Assembly (NCBI GenBank): GCA_009599575.1
Contig: VWND01000010.1
Location: forward strand, 516,501-580,500
Direction: 5' to 3'
DNA: 64,000 bases
Source: Blumeriella jaapii
Taxonomy: Eukaryota > Ascomycota > Leotiomycetes > Helotiales > Drepanopezizaceae
Both the position numbers and the translations under genes were made by a program. Numbering within the stretch: the stretch's first letter is position 1; each line of letters starts with the position of its first letter. Below are positions 37,500-46,784 of this stretch, in pieces. Under the pieces are notes generated by a model. That model saw nothing but the letters and a program-made list of their open reading frames with translations. It ran no database searches and was not told the origin of the DNA.

Positions 37500-38628
37500 A
37501 TTTAAATACCTTTTTTATTCAAAGCCTTTAAAGCCTTTTTATAATTAAAAAATAGCTCTTTTCGCATTTCAGCGATTTTCTGCCTGTTTAAAAAATTAAA
37601 AAAAGTCTTTTTTTTACGACGACCATTTATTGCGTACAAAAGCTTTTTACAATCGGTTGAAAAATAAAAATAGCGCTTTTTAAAAATATCGCATAAGCAG
37701 TCATATCTTTTTCCTTCTTTTTTTTTATCTTTTCCTTCTTTTTTTCCACGACTTTTCGAAGTATCGTTGTGTTTTTTAAAATCGAAAAGGAAAATAGCGA
37801 AAACTCCGATCTTTCGGCCTGAATTGTCGAATCCTCGGTTATTTTTAAAAAAAAAGATTATAAAGCTCAGTTCGATTAAAATCTTTTTTATAAGAAAGCC
37901 AGCAAATTCGTTTTTCAAATACTCAGCTTTTTTACCGTTCGCCTATTATAAATTAATATATGCGGCGACTGCGTCGAGAAAATCGATAGCAGCGTAGCGG
38001 CCATCCATATCAGAAATCTTATATTCGACAGCTGCTCTGTAAACGGTCTGCCATTTCTTTATCCACTCGGTTATATTCACCCTTCCGCTGTACGCCTTGC
38101 GAAAAATGTTTTTGTAATCAGATCTGACAAAGCTAACCACGGAAAAATGTGCAAAAGCAATATTCTTTTTCAGAATACGAACGAATACCTAAAATAATTT
38201 TTGCTTCTCTTTATAATATGAATCTTTGACCCTCCGCATACTTCCATCCATCAACGAATCTTCCTGCAAATCAATATGAAAAATAGCGTACGCTTTTTTA
38301 TTATTAATAGCGTTGATTTTCGATTAAGCGATTGCAAAATTTATCAAACTAATTTCCACAATTGAAAAGACCCAGTCGAACAACTTCTAATAAGCAGTAA
38401 CGTACTCCTGCCACTTTTTAAGCTTTTTTAAATGGTTTTTTAAAAAGTAATCGATTTTATTTTTCAAATCGTCGAAGATCAGATTGGCTAATCGAAACCT
38501 ATCGAAAGAATTACTAATCGTAACGGCGGCCCTTTCTGCCTCGGTCATGCTATTGTATTCGGCGCATTCTCTATCGTAGTCTGCTTAGCGCTTTTTGTTC
38601 CTCTGATCGATAAACTGATATAACGACT
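37500..38628 (-). pseudogene. E4 gag, decayed
   Basis: The piece at 38,140-37,946 (a FRKAYSGRVNITEWIKKWQT stretch) and the piece at 37,918-37,502 (Lys/Gly/Asp-rich, with an RYDCLCDIFKKRYFY-like zinc-knuckle relic) sit upstream of integrase, where copia Gag belongs. Region 36,950-37,500 holds the protease part, not clearly readable. E5 is inserted just upstream at 38,634. Confidence 0.6.
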
Positions 38629-38633
38629 GTTTT

Positions 38634-38912
38634 TGTTACGACCCTAGCCTGGCTAGTGGTATGGCTGCCAGTGGTATGGCTGCCAGTGGTATGGTTGCCA
38701 GTGGTATGAATGCTGGTGGTGTTGGATTAAGGTTTGGGCACGGACCACCTCGGCCACTAGGCCTCGCGCTAAGTCACGTGACCCATAAGCGCAACCCACT
38801 GTATATAAAGTTCGCGACCCCGAGCATTCTAGCTCGGTGTTTTTTTTTCAATTTACATGCGTACCTTTTGGTCCACATCATCTTTTTGATTACCCTCAAG
38901 CTAGCTGTGACA
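38634..38912 (+). repeat. E5 5' LTR (279 bp)
   Basis: Starts TGTTACGACC and ends GCTGTGACA. It contains four tandem 15-bp units of the AGTGGTATGGCTGCC type (about 38,655-38,720) and a TATA box TATATAAAG (38,802-38,810). It differs from the 3' LTR at ten sites, all C/T. Confidence 0.95.
38802..38810 (+). promoter_or_regulatory. TATA box of E5 LTR
   Basis: TATATAAAG lies about 28 bp upstream of the sequence that complements the primer-binding site, the expected distance to a transcription start. Confidence 0.7.
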
Positions 38913-38924
38913 TAAAGAAAGACC
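38913..38924 (+). promoter_or_regulatory. Primer-binding site of E5, complementary to its own transcript start
   Basis: AAAGAAAGAC (38,914-38,923), right after the 5' LTR, is the exact complement of GTCTTTCTTT at 45,003-45,012 in the 3' LTR. The 5' LTR copy of that sequence has two C-to-T changes. This fits self-priming rather than tRNA priming. Confidence 0.65.
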
Positions 38925-39151
38925 AAACAATCTTCGCTGGGAAGCTTTGTATCCACGGTTAAGGATTCGATCTGCCTCTGCAATTCGAACTTCTTTCAGG
39001 CCGTCCGTACCGACGTTCATTCATCGGTGCCTTGATCAGAACTCCCTTTTACTGATCTTGTTTTCAGAAAAAGCTGGAGTCTTTCTTTCCTATTAATTCG
39101 ATCTGCTTCTGCAACTCGAATCACCCCTTCTTAACACCCTATGCTTTCCTT

Positions 39152-40540
39152 ATGAGTCGACGTGGCACCCGAGAACGAACGCAACCCGTACGATTCGGCT
39201 TCGAGTCAGCACTTCCATCCTTTGCTTCTGCCTCTGGCGCTTCCGAATCTTCATTCGTTCTAGGCTTTTTCGACGACTCTGGCAGCGAGTTTTCATTCCA
39301 CGACTTTTTTACTGAACCACAGTCATCTGCAGCCGACTCATCTGTTGGATCCCTTCGCCCTACTATCGAACCTAAGGTCGAGTTGTACGACGCTGACACC
39401 CTAGTACTCCCAAACCGACGAATGCTCTCACGACTGCCCAGCATGTCTGCCAACGCTGAAGGATTCACTGCGGCCCAGCAGCTTTAGATCGCCCAGATGA
39501 TCGCTTAAGCCATCGCCGCCGCTTACCCTCCAGCCTCCGCCAATATCGCCCGCGACGCCTCCCTTCCACTCCGAGCTTCGCGCGCTTTCACGGCGGACCT
39601 TTAATTAATTCCCGAGTACTATCTCCCCGTCCTCGATCCAGCCATCCTCCGAGTCGAACCATTCAAGGTCAAATACCCTCGCTACGCTTTCAGCGACTAT
39701 CAAGGAGAGGTTGAATATGACGCATGGAAGATGGATATGAAGCTGTTTATTGAGGAGTACTCAGGGAATTTCACACAAGGCATGGACCAAGCCAAGGCAT
39801 ACTTCAAGTGCACCATTGGAGAGGCAAAGACTATTATCCTGGAGCACCTGAACCCCGAGTTCCATGACCAAGCCCAGTCGGCCCGAGACGTCCTTCGCAT
39901 TTTTGATCAGCGCTTCTTTGATTATAACCGCGTCCAGTCTGCCAAGTTGCAGTACAACAAGCTTCACATGAACAACGGTCAGACTTACAATGACTTTCGT
40001 TCCTTGTTTATTCGCTACGCAGTCATTGGCAAAGTTGCTAAGGACCGTTGGTTTGAGGATATGTGCGAGAAGGTCACTCCCATTCTCAAACACGACCTCC
40101 GAGTGGAGAAGTACAAGATGAATGGTGACTATACTGCTTTGGACGAGTTCTTGGCCGTTGCGGATAGGGAGTCACGCAATATCCGAGCTGAAGAGATGGC
40201 CTCTGCCCGTCGCATGAGCCATTCTTCTTCTGCTGTGGCCTTTGCCAACCAGGACTCTAGGCGTACTCCCGGTATCCTCAGAGCTTCATGGCGTTTTACC
40301 TCCCTAGCCCCTTTTGCTCGCACGGCTTCTCCCTCCTCTGGTAGAGATTCTTACGAGCGTGTGGCTGCCACTCCTGCCATCCCCGGTTCTTCCCGCTTGG
40401 CTGCGCGTTCCCCTGGCGCTTGTTATAACTGCGGCAAGCCCGGCCACTTCGCAGACGTTTGCCCCGACGCCAAGCTCAGTCGCAAGATCGCCGAGATGGC
40501 TATCGACGAAGAGCAAGACGACCTGTCAAAAAACTCTTGA
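39152..40540 (+). pseudogene. E5 gag, three premature stops
   Basis: A 463-codon frame starts MSRRGTRERTQPVRFGFES. An acidic/Ser N-terminal part is followed by the capsid-like region (about 39,680-40,190) with YDAWKMDMKLFIEEYSG and an LHMNNGQTYNDFRSLFIRY block. A CCHC zinc knuckle CYNCGKPGHFADVC is at 40,421-40,462, and the frame ends TGA at 40,538. In-frame stops at 39,485 (TAG), 39,506 (TAA) and 39,602 (TAA) are C-to-T type. Gag would build the virus-like particle and bind the RNA. The pol frame overlaps its end in the -1 frame. Confidence 0.9.
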
Positions 40541-42687
40541 GCCGTGGCAAAGACTTTCATTATGGCAAGGGATTCGATTTGTGGAAGGATTTGAAGTTTG
40601 ACCAGCGCTCTCTAGTGGGAGGGCGACAGTTTTTAGTTCCTATAGAACTAGCACGCAATGGATTATATATTAAAACACTTGCACACATCGATGGCGGAGC
40701 TAACATTTTCGGTGCGATTAAAACTCCTTTGGCGTACCAACTTTTTCAACGTTTCGGAGTAAGTTTTATTCGGCTGCACAAGCCTATTATATCCACCGGC
40801 TACAATGGCGAGCCGGGGGAGCCTATTTCTTCTGCTATTCTTTTTTTTCTTACGATTGACCGACGTCGTGTAAATTTTCTTTTTCTGGTCACAAACCTGG
40901 GCTTTACCGACGTTCTTATTGGTCGCAAATTTTTATAGCACTACGACTTGAAGCAAGCGTATGGCCAAGGAAAAAACAAGATAGAATGGCCGCTCGATAT
41001 GCCTATCATTCTTTATTTCAACGAGCAGTTGTTCGTCGATCTTAATCAGCGAACAGAGCCCAAGGTGCTTAGTCGCATGCATTAAGAGGATGCAGACAGA
41101 CGAGACAGCGCAATGGGAGCCTTATATACCTCTGCCAGCATTCTTACGACGATCAAAAAGGCCCACTTAGGCTTTGGAGCTGGTAGACCCTCCACGTTTA
41201 TGCGAGACTTCAAAAGCAGTTTGCACAAGATGGAGAAGTTTCTTACTGGCAGCTTTGAACCGACCAAGCCGGTCTTTCCAACCGTGCCAATTACCCCTTC
41301 TACTTCCAATTGCAACATCAGCTGTATTTCTGCCTTTGCATTCAGCGCTTTACAAACACGCTACGAAAAGCGAGTGCGGGCCGCAAAGAAAGAAGGGTTA
41401 CCACCACCCAGCGACTGCACGTTTGTTGCTTCTGTGCACGATATAGACAGAGAACGTTTCCGCCGTGCGAAGATCGCCGAGTCTGAAGAAGTCATACAGC
41501 TCGCGGCAGTAGAAGGCATTCCCGTCCCCGACGCCTTGCAAGCCAAGTATGACGACAACGTGGTTCTTGTGAGAAAGCTTTTTCCAGTTCAGTACTCGGA
41601 GTTCGAGGAACTGTTCTATAAGCAAGAAGGCGACAAGCTCGCTTTCCGCCGCTCCGGTGTAGATCACAAGATACACCTTGCCACGGAGAATACGCTTTTT
41701 ATAGAACCATTTAGACGCTTCACGGATGAACAGCTTACAGAAGTCAAGAGCTACATCCTCGACAATTTGCACAAGGGCTTCATTGAACCTTCTAATGCCC
41801 CTTTCGCCGCCCCGATCTTATTTACCAAGAAGTCAGACGGCTTTATGCGCCTGTGTATCGATTACCGCAAGCTCAACGATCTTACGAAGAAGGATTCCTA
41901 CCCCTTGCCTTTGATCGACGAAATGCTGGCGCGAATCACTAAGGCCAAGGTGTTTACGAAGATTGATATCCAACAAGCATTCAATCGAGTCCGGATGTCC
42001 GAAGAATCTGAAGAACTGACCAGTTTTCGCATCCGATACGGCATGTATAAGTATAAAGTCCTTCCGTTCGGCCTTACCAATGGGCCCGCCACATTTCAAC
42101 GCTTTATCAATGACATTCTCATGGAGCACTTGGATGATTTCTGCTCGGCGTACCTTGACGACATTCTTATTTACTTCGCAAATGATTTGGAACATGAGGT
42201 CCACGTCAAAAAGATCCTGTCGATCCTGAGAAAACACGGCCTGGAGGCTGATATCAAGAAGTGCGAATTTAATGTTACGAAGACCAAGTTTTTGGGTTTC
42301 GTTATTAGCACCCAAGGCATTGAAGTGAACCCGGAAAAGATCGCTATTATTAAGGACTGGCAATATGCAGCGAATGTGCGAGGCGTGCAGAGCTTCCTGG
42401 GCTTTTGCAATTTTTACAGACGCTTTATAGCCGGCTACAGCCGCATTTGCCGCTCTTTCACTGCTTTCACAGGCAAAGACGTTCCTTTCGTGTTCGAGAA
42501 GAAGCAGAAAGACGCATGGGAGGCACTGCGCAAGGCCCTGCTAAGTGCTCCCATCCTGTGCTATTACGACCTTTATAAGCAAACGCGTCTGGAAACCGAC
42601 TCTTCTGATGGGGTAGTGGCTGGCGTATTGTCGCAATTGCAAGAGGATGACTTTTATCACCCGGTCGGTTTTTTTCCAAGACTATGA
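40459..42687 (+). pseudogene. E5 pol, first part: protease and reverse transcriptase
   Basis: The frame is in -1 relative to gag. A protease-like segment ALIDSG is replaced by HIDGGANIF (40,684-40,710), and GFTDVLIGRKFL is the usual DxILG end. Stops at 40,936 and 41,083 interrupt the linker. RT spans about 41,700-42,330, with KSDGFMRLCIDYRKLND, FTKIDIQQAFNRVR, VLPFGLTNGPATFQ and the intact catalytic box YLDD at 42,151-42,162. The RT/RNase H border has FLGFCNFYRRFIAGY. The frame ends early at 42,685 because the T-run at 42,669-42,675 is one base short. Confidence 0.93.
40528..40534 (+). other. Slippery heptamer A AAA AAC for -1 gag-pol frameshifting
   Basis: In the gag frame the codons are TCA AAA AAC TCT TGA. 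A AAA AAC is a canonical -1 slip site in the right phase, two codons before the gag stop. Sliding back one base enters the protease-pol frame (reading KKLLSRGKDFHYGKG). I did not establish a downstream pseudoknot. Confidence 0.75.
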
Positions 42688-44756
42688 TCGACGCCGAGCT
42701 CAATTACCCGATCTACGACAAGGAGCTTCTCGCCATTTTTCGCTTTTTCAAAAACTACAAGCCGGAGCTGTTGGGCGCCCAAAAGAACGTATATGTGTAC
42801 ACCGATCACCGCGCCTTGGAATACTTCATGACAACCAAGGACCTTTCGGCCCGACAAGCCCGATGGGCCGAGTTTTTCGCCGATTTTTATTTTACAATTA
42901 TGTATCGGTCGGGAATCATTAATACGCTCGCTGATATTCTTTTTCGCAGAGACCAGGATATCTTCCCATTGGAAGCGCGACAGCGAGCAGCTCGGAAGCA
43001 GCAGATGCTTTCAGACGATAAGTTGGATTCCCAGATCTTGAAGGAAATGGCTGCTAAGAGCACAGCCACGCTGGCGCCTGTGGAGATAGCGTCCGATGAG
43101 CGCGACAACGATAGCACTCCTTCCGAAGACGAAGAAGACAGTGAGAACGAAGAGGATGAAGTGCTTACAGGAGAACCCGCAGACCCAACTTCCGTGATCG
43201 CGTACGATATGCATGGCTATACAGTTATAGACGACTTGTTGCAAGCTAATAAGAACTTTCCTTTTCTCGAAGCGCAACGAGCGCAAGCCCGCAACCACAG
43301 CCTTGACTACCAACTGCGACAGGACAAGTTGTTTTTCCAAGGCAGATTGGTAGTGCTTTTGGAACCTCCCGAATTGCGAATCTTCCTGATCCGACACATC
43401 CACGAACAGCCTTGCGTAGCACACGCTGGGATAGGGAAGATGAAGCTTTTGGTCGGTCGCAAATACTATTGGAAGGCTATGGGAGCAGATATACAGCAGT
43501 ACGTCTCGAATTGTCGTTGCATACGAATGAAAGCTAGGCGCGACAAGACCCCGGGCTTTTTGAAGCCTTTGCCTATACCCAGCAGACTCTATTAACATTT
43601 GACGATGGACTTCACGGAGCTCCTATTAGACGAAGATGGTCACGATTTCGCTCTCGTAGTGATGGATCGCCTGTCCAAGAAGCTTTTGTCAGTCCTCTGC
43701 CACAAGACTATCACAGCGAAAGGGCTGGCAGCTTTGTTTTTGGTCCATTGGGTGCGCTATTTCGGTATGCCGGATTCAATTGTTTCGGACCGAGGAGCTC
43801 AGTTTGTTTCGGTCTTCTGGCAAGAATTCTGCCGCATATTAGGGACCAAGGTCAAGTTGATTATTGCGTACAATTCTAATGTCGATGGGCAGACCGAAGT
43901 GATGAATTAGTACATCAAGCAACGCCTCCGCCTCTTTTGCTTTTACTACCAAGACAATTGGGGACGCTTTTTACTTTTGATGGATATTGCACAACTGACC
44001 TTGCCGCACGAGTCTCTCGGCAACGTCTCTCCTTTCCAAGTTTTGAATGGATACGAGGCTCGCATATCCTGGGATATGGATAACCCCCGTCTCTTTCGCT
44101 CGGTCACCGAAAAGCTCAACCGCGACGAGGCTTTGCACCTGGCCTTCCGAGCTAAGGAGGTTGTGGAATACGCGCAATCGTTTATTGCGCAATAACAAGC
44201 TAAGATGGAGCGCTTCGCTAATTTACACAGACGATCAGTGGATTGGGATGTGGGCGACGAGGTATTGGTAAGTATCAAGAATTGGAAGCTCGACCGACTT
44301 TCCCGGAAGCTTTCAGACAAGTGGTACGGCCCAGTCAAGGTCGTCGATAAGGTAGGAGAGAGTTGGAAGCTTGACCTTTCCGCAGACTGGTCAATTCACC
44401 CAATCTTCCATTCACATTCGCTCCGAAAGCACATCAGCAACTTTTTACCTGGCCAACGCCGCCCCGAACCAGCTTTTATTCAACTACTTCCTGAACAAAC
44501 GGAGTGGGAGATCGAAGGAATAGTGGGTTCGAGGTTGCACAAAGGAGTGTTGCAATACCAGGTCAATTGGAAGGGCGCTGATGAAGATCTCGAATGGTAC
44601 TTTTGTTTTGACGCTATGACGGCTTCCATATCTTTCAGGCATTCCACCGATCGCACCTTATCGCCAAAGGCCTTCTACGAGCACTTTCCGCGTGGTTGCA
44701 AGCTTACAACGGAGGCAGGGAGGATTACACTGAGTTGGAGGACGATAGACCCATGA
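42684..44756 (+). pseudogene. E5 pol, second part: RNase H, integrase and chromodomain
   Basis: This continues pol after the frameshift. RNase H includes YPIYDKELLAI and TDHRALEYF. An acidic linker (about 43,090-43,180) is followed by the integrase zinc region (about 43,400-43,530; His pair present, Cys pair reading CRCIRMKA). The integrase core has Asp in MDF (43,605), Asp in VSDRGAQF (about 43,790) and Glu in DGQTEVMN (about 43,890). A chromodomain (44,508-44,690) reads WEIEGIVGSRLHKGVLQYQV then WKG. Three in-frame TAA/TAG stops separate four otherwise continuous open pieces. Confidence 0.92.
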
Positions 44757-44781
44757 CTGCAATTGCGAGGACGCAGTTCTT

Positions 44782-44797
44782 CGGAGGGGGGGGGTAG
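44782..44797 (+). promoter_or_regulatory. Polypurine tract of E5
   Basis: CGGAGGGGGGGGGTAG directly abuts the 3' LTR and would prime plus-strand DNA. It resembles the tract of E6. Confidence 0.85.
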
Positions 44798-45076
44798 TGT
44801 TACGACCCTAGCCTGGCTAGTGGTATGGCTGCCAGTGGTATGGCTGCCAGTGGTATGGTTGCCAGTGGTATGAATGCTGGTGGTGTTGGATTAAGGTTTG
44901 GGCACGGACCACCTCGGCCACTAGGCCTCGCGCTAAGTCACGTGACCCACAAGCGCAACCCATTGTACATAAAGTTCGCGACCCCGAGCATTCTAGCTCG
45001 GTGTCTTTCTTTCAATTTACATGCGTACCTTTTGGTCCACATCACCCTTCTGATCACCCTTAAGCTAGCTGTGACA
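44798..45076 (+). repeat. E5 3' LTR (279 bp)
   Basis: Partner of 38,634-38,912. It has the less mutated state at eight of the ten differing sites. Confidence 0.95.
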
Positions 45077-45081
45077 GTTTT

Positions 45082-45518
45082 TATGGTCGTTTATTAATAA
45101 AAAAGCGAAATGGAAGGTCAGGATCGGTGTAATCGAAGAAAAGAATTTTTGATCGGTGAAATTTGTACGCTTCTAACCAAAAGATCCACGATTTTGGGTC
45201 GTAAAAAAAAACCTCTTTCTTCGTGAAGGCCGATATATTATTTTCGTTATAAAAAGTCGATTAACTAAATTAAAAAAAGTAGAAAAATAAAAATAAAATT
45301 TGTAAATTAAAAAAATCGAAGAATTAATACTTTCCGCACTTTTAATAGCCTTTTATCGATTCGTAGCCTTTTACTAAATAAAGAAAACTCTGCAAAATAT
45401 AATCTCTCACGAATATTTTTTAACAATTCGAATAGATTGACCGGTAAAAGCTCCCAACGAGTCTCCTAGCGTATACATTGCAGAAAAAAGCTTATTAATT
45501 AGCTCCGGAACTTATAAC
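45082..45518 (-). other. E4 leader between its 5' LTR and the E5 insertion
   Basis: Non-coding AT-rich sequence. At 45,502-45,518, next to the LTR, the minus strand reads GTTATAAGTTCCGGAGC. Its start resembles the complement of the initiator tRNA-Met anticodon loop (CTCATAAC) after one RIP change, suggesting half-tRNA priming as in Drosophila copia and Ty5. Confidence 0.45.
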
Positions 45519-45820
45519 TGTCGTACATAGCTAAATAATCGGTAGAAACCTTCACCGAAAAATGGAACGAATGAATTATATGCAGTAAGATATTATTTGT
45601 ATTGTTCTAAGTCTGATTAGCGAGCTCTCCGCAGAAAACGAAAGGTTCGGGCTCGCTTAATCAGTCGCTCGGAAAAACTAGTTTCCGAGAAGGCTCGTTA
45701 TCACGTGACTACGAGCCTTTCCGAGCTCCAGGAACATCTAACTACTAAAAGCGTACAGAAAGAATGAATCTGGAACAAAAGAAATGAAAGAAAATAAAGG
45801 AATGTAAATATAGCGCAACA
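45519..45820 (-). repeat. E4 5' LTR (302 bp)
   Basis: Same length and termini as 31,145-31,446 (TGTCGTACATAG to GCGCAACA), less RIP-altered. Followed by TATAT, the right target-site copy. Confidence 0.93.
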
Positions 45821-45825
45821 TATAT

Positions 45826-45980
45826 ATAAAGCTTTCTCTTTTTAGCAACTTCTGCCTTCTGCAATTGTTGATTCTAAGTGAATATCTTTGTTACAAAACC
45901 AAAGGCTCGTTTTTTATATTATATGAACTCGGCGACCAGTTGACTGATCTCCCAGCCCTTCGACTGATTAGATCGTTACA
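45826..45980 (+). repeat. E3 3' LTR, right part
   Basis: Continues the E3 LTR after the E4 insertion and ends GATCGTTACA. With 31,003-31,144 it totals 297 bp, the same as the 5' LTR. Confidence 0.92.
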
Positions 45981-45985
45981 GAAAA

Positions 45986-46482
45986 GGGAAAAGCAGCAGA
46001 TTCGCGATTGGCAAAAGCACGTTCGATAGATTCTATTAAACGCTTTGATTAAGAAGTTTGTCGCAATCGTATAATTTCCAAAAGTTGTCGTTACGCTTTT
46101 GCGCTTTTTTTAATTAATTTTGCAAAAGTTTCAATTAAACGCTTTCAGCGCTAAGCTGTAAAAAAAAGGTGGCAGGCGAAGTGGTTAGCGCTTTGCCCTT
46201 TTTTTTGTTTTTTTTTTCTCGGAAAAAGAATTGTTTTTTAGAAAAAAAAGCTTTTGGGAAAGGCTGCTTTTTCGCTGATTAAAAAAAAAAGGGAGGTTGA
46301 GGTGTAGTAGCAGAAGCTGAAAAGCTCTGCTAAAGAAGGAATCGTTGAACAAAAGCCATTTTTCGCGAAATGCGGAAATAAGCCTTTTTACGACCGGTCG
46401 ATCACTTTGGTGTGATCCGTAAGAAATTCGAAAAAAAAAATAGTTTACGCCGTCGTTAACGTAGAAAAAGAATTGTTAATAA
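45986..46482 (-). pseudogene. E2 leader and start of gag
   Basis: Completes E2 beyond the E3 insertion and is collinear with 49,446-49,945 of E1 and 25,127-25,630 of E3. The complement of TTATTAACAATTC next to the LTR at 46,470-46,482 is the self-priming site seen in E3. Confidence 0.8.
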
Positions 46483-46779
46483 TATAACGATTTAATCAGT
46501 CGGAAGGCTGAAAGATCAGTCAACTGATCGCCGTGTTTATATAATATAAGAAACGAGCCTTTGATTTTGTAACAAAAATATTTATTTAAAATCAACAATT
46601 GCAAAAGGCAGAAATTGCTAAAAGGAGAAAGCCTTATATATATAAATAATTTCCATAGTTGATGGGAAGACCCACCAGAAGACCAGGGAGCTTGCAGCTA
46701 TACGTAGTTGCTAGGGAGCTTGCAGCTATACGTAGTTGCTGGGGTGACACGAGAGGTGGCAACAGAATGAATCGTTACA
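46483..46779 (-). repeat. E2 5' LTR (297 bp)
   Basis: Runs from TATAACGATT (RIP-altered TG) to GAATCGTTACA and carries the 28-bp tandem duplication (GGGAGCTTGCAGCTATACGT repeated) near 46,685-46,742. Confidence 0.92.
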
Positions 46780-46784
46780 GATTT

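Larger units (their letters stand above)
38634..45076 (+). mobile_element. E5: near-complete chromodomain Ty3/gypsy element (6,443 bp) inserted in E4
   Basis: 279-bp LTRs lie at 38,634-38,912 and 44,798-45,076, flanked by the perfect duplication GTTTT (38,629-38,633; 45,077-45,081). Unlike its surroundings it is not AT-rich, and it still encodes full Gag, protease, RT, RNase H, integrase and a chromodomain. Stops in gag (39,485, 39,506, 39,602) and pol (40,936, 41,083, about 43,593, 43,908 and 44,193) are all TAG/TAA, and one homopolymer frameshift lies at 42,669-42,675, so this copy is inactive. It is the innermost element of the stack. Confidence 0.95.
31145..45820 (-). mobile_element. E4: Ty1/copia element inserted in the E3 3' LTR
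   Basis: Both LTRs are 302 bp (31,145-31,446 and 45,519-45,820), and the target-site duplication TATAT flanks them exactly (31,140-31,144; 45,821-45,825). Minus-strand order is gag, GAG-pre-integrase, integrase, RT, RNase H: integrase before RT, the Ty1/copia order. E5 is inserted near its 5' end. Without E5 it is about 8.2 kb, long for a copia element, because some 1.6 kb with an antisense reading frame lies between pol and the 3' LTR. Confidence 0.93.
24830..45980 (+). mobile_element. E3: G1-family chromovirus in opposite orientation, inserted in E2
   Basis: The 5' LTR is at 24,830-25,126 and the 3' LTR is split into 31,003-31,144 and 45,826-45,980 by E4. The target-site duplication GAAAA is perfect (24,825-24,829 and 45,981-45,985). 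Excluding the E4 insert it is about 6.47 kb: LTR, leader, gag (to about 26,940), pol (to 31,002), LTR. Because E2 is on the minus strand and E3 on the plus strand, the junction makes a long imperfect inverted repeat. Confidence 0.92.
19153..46779 (-). mobile_element. E2: G1-family chromovirus inserted in E1
   Basis: 297-bp LTRs lie at 19,153-19,449 and 46,483-46,779. The duplication GATTT is at 46,780-46,784 and at 19,147-19,151, with one extra T before the left LTR. The E1 sequence left of the insert (A-run then GATTT) continues on the right as GATTTAATTAGCGCC, which matches the unbroken E2 copy at 23,526. E2 carries pol (19,450-23,525) and gag (23,526-24,829), is then interrupted by E3, and finishes with the start of gag at 45,986-46,482. 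Confidence 0.9.

Noticed and set aside
38655..38720. Regularly spaced 15-bp repeats, CRISPR-like at first sight
   Set aside because: They are contiguous tandem units inside a retrotransposon LTR of a eukaryote, with no spacers and no cas genes.
39139..39468. Minus-strand 109-codon frame over E5
   Set aside because: Shadow of the E5 gag frame; the capsid and zinc knuckle are clearly on the plus strand.
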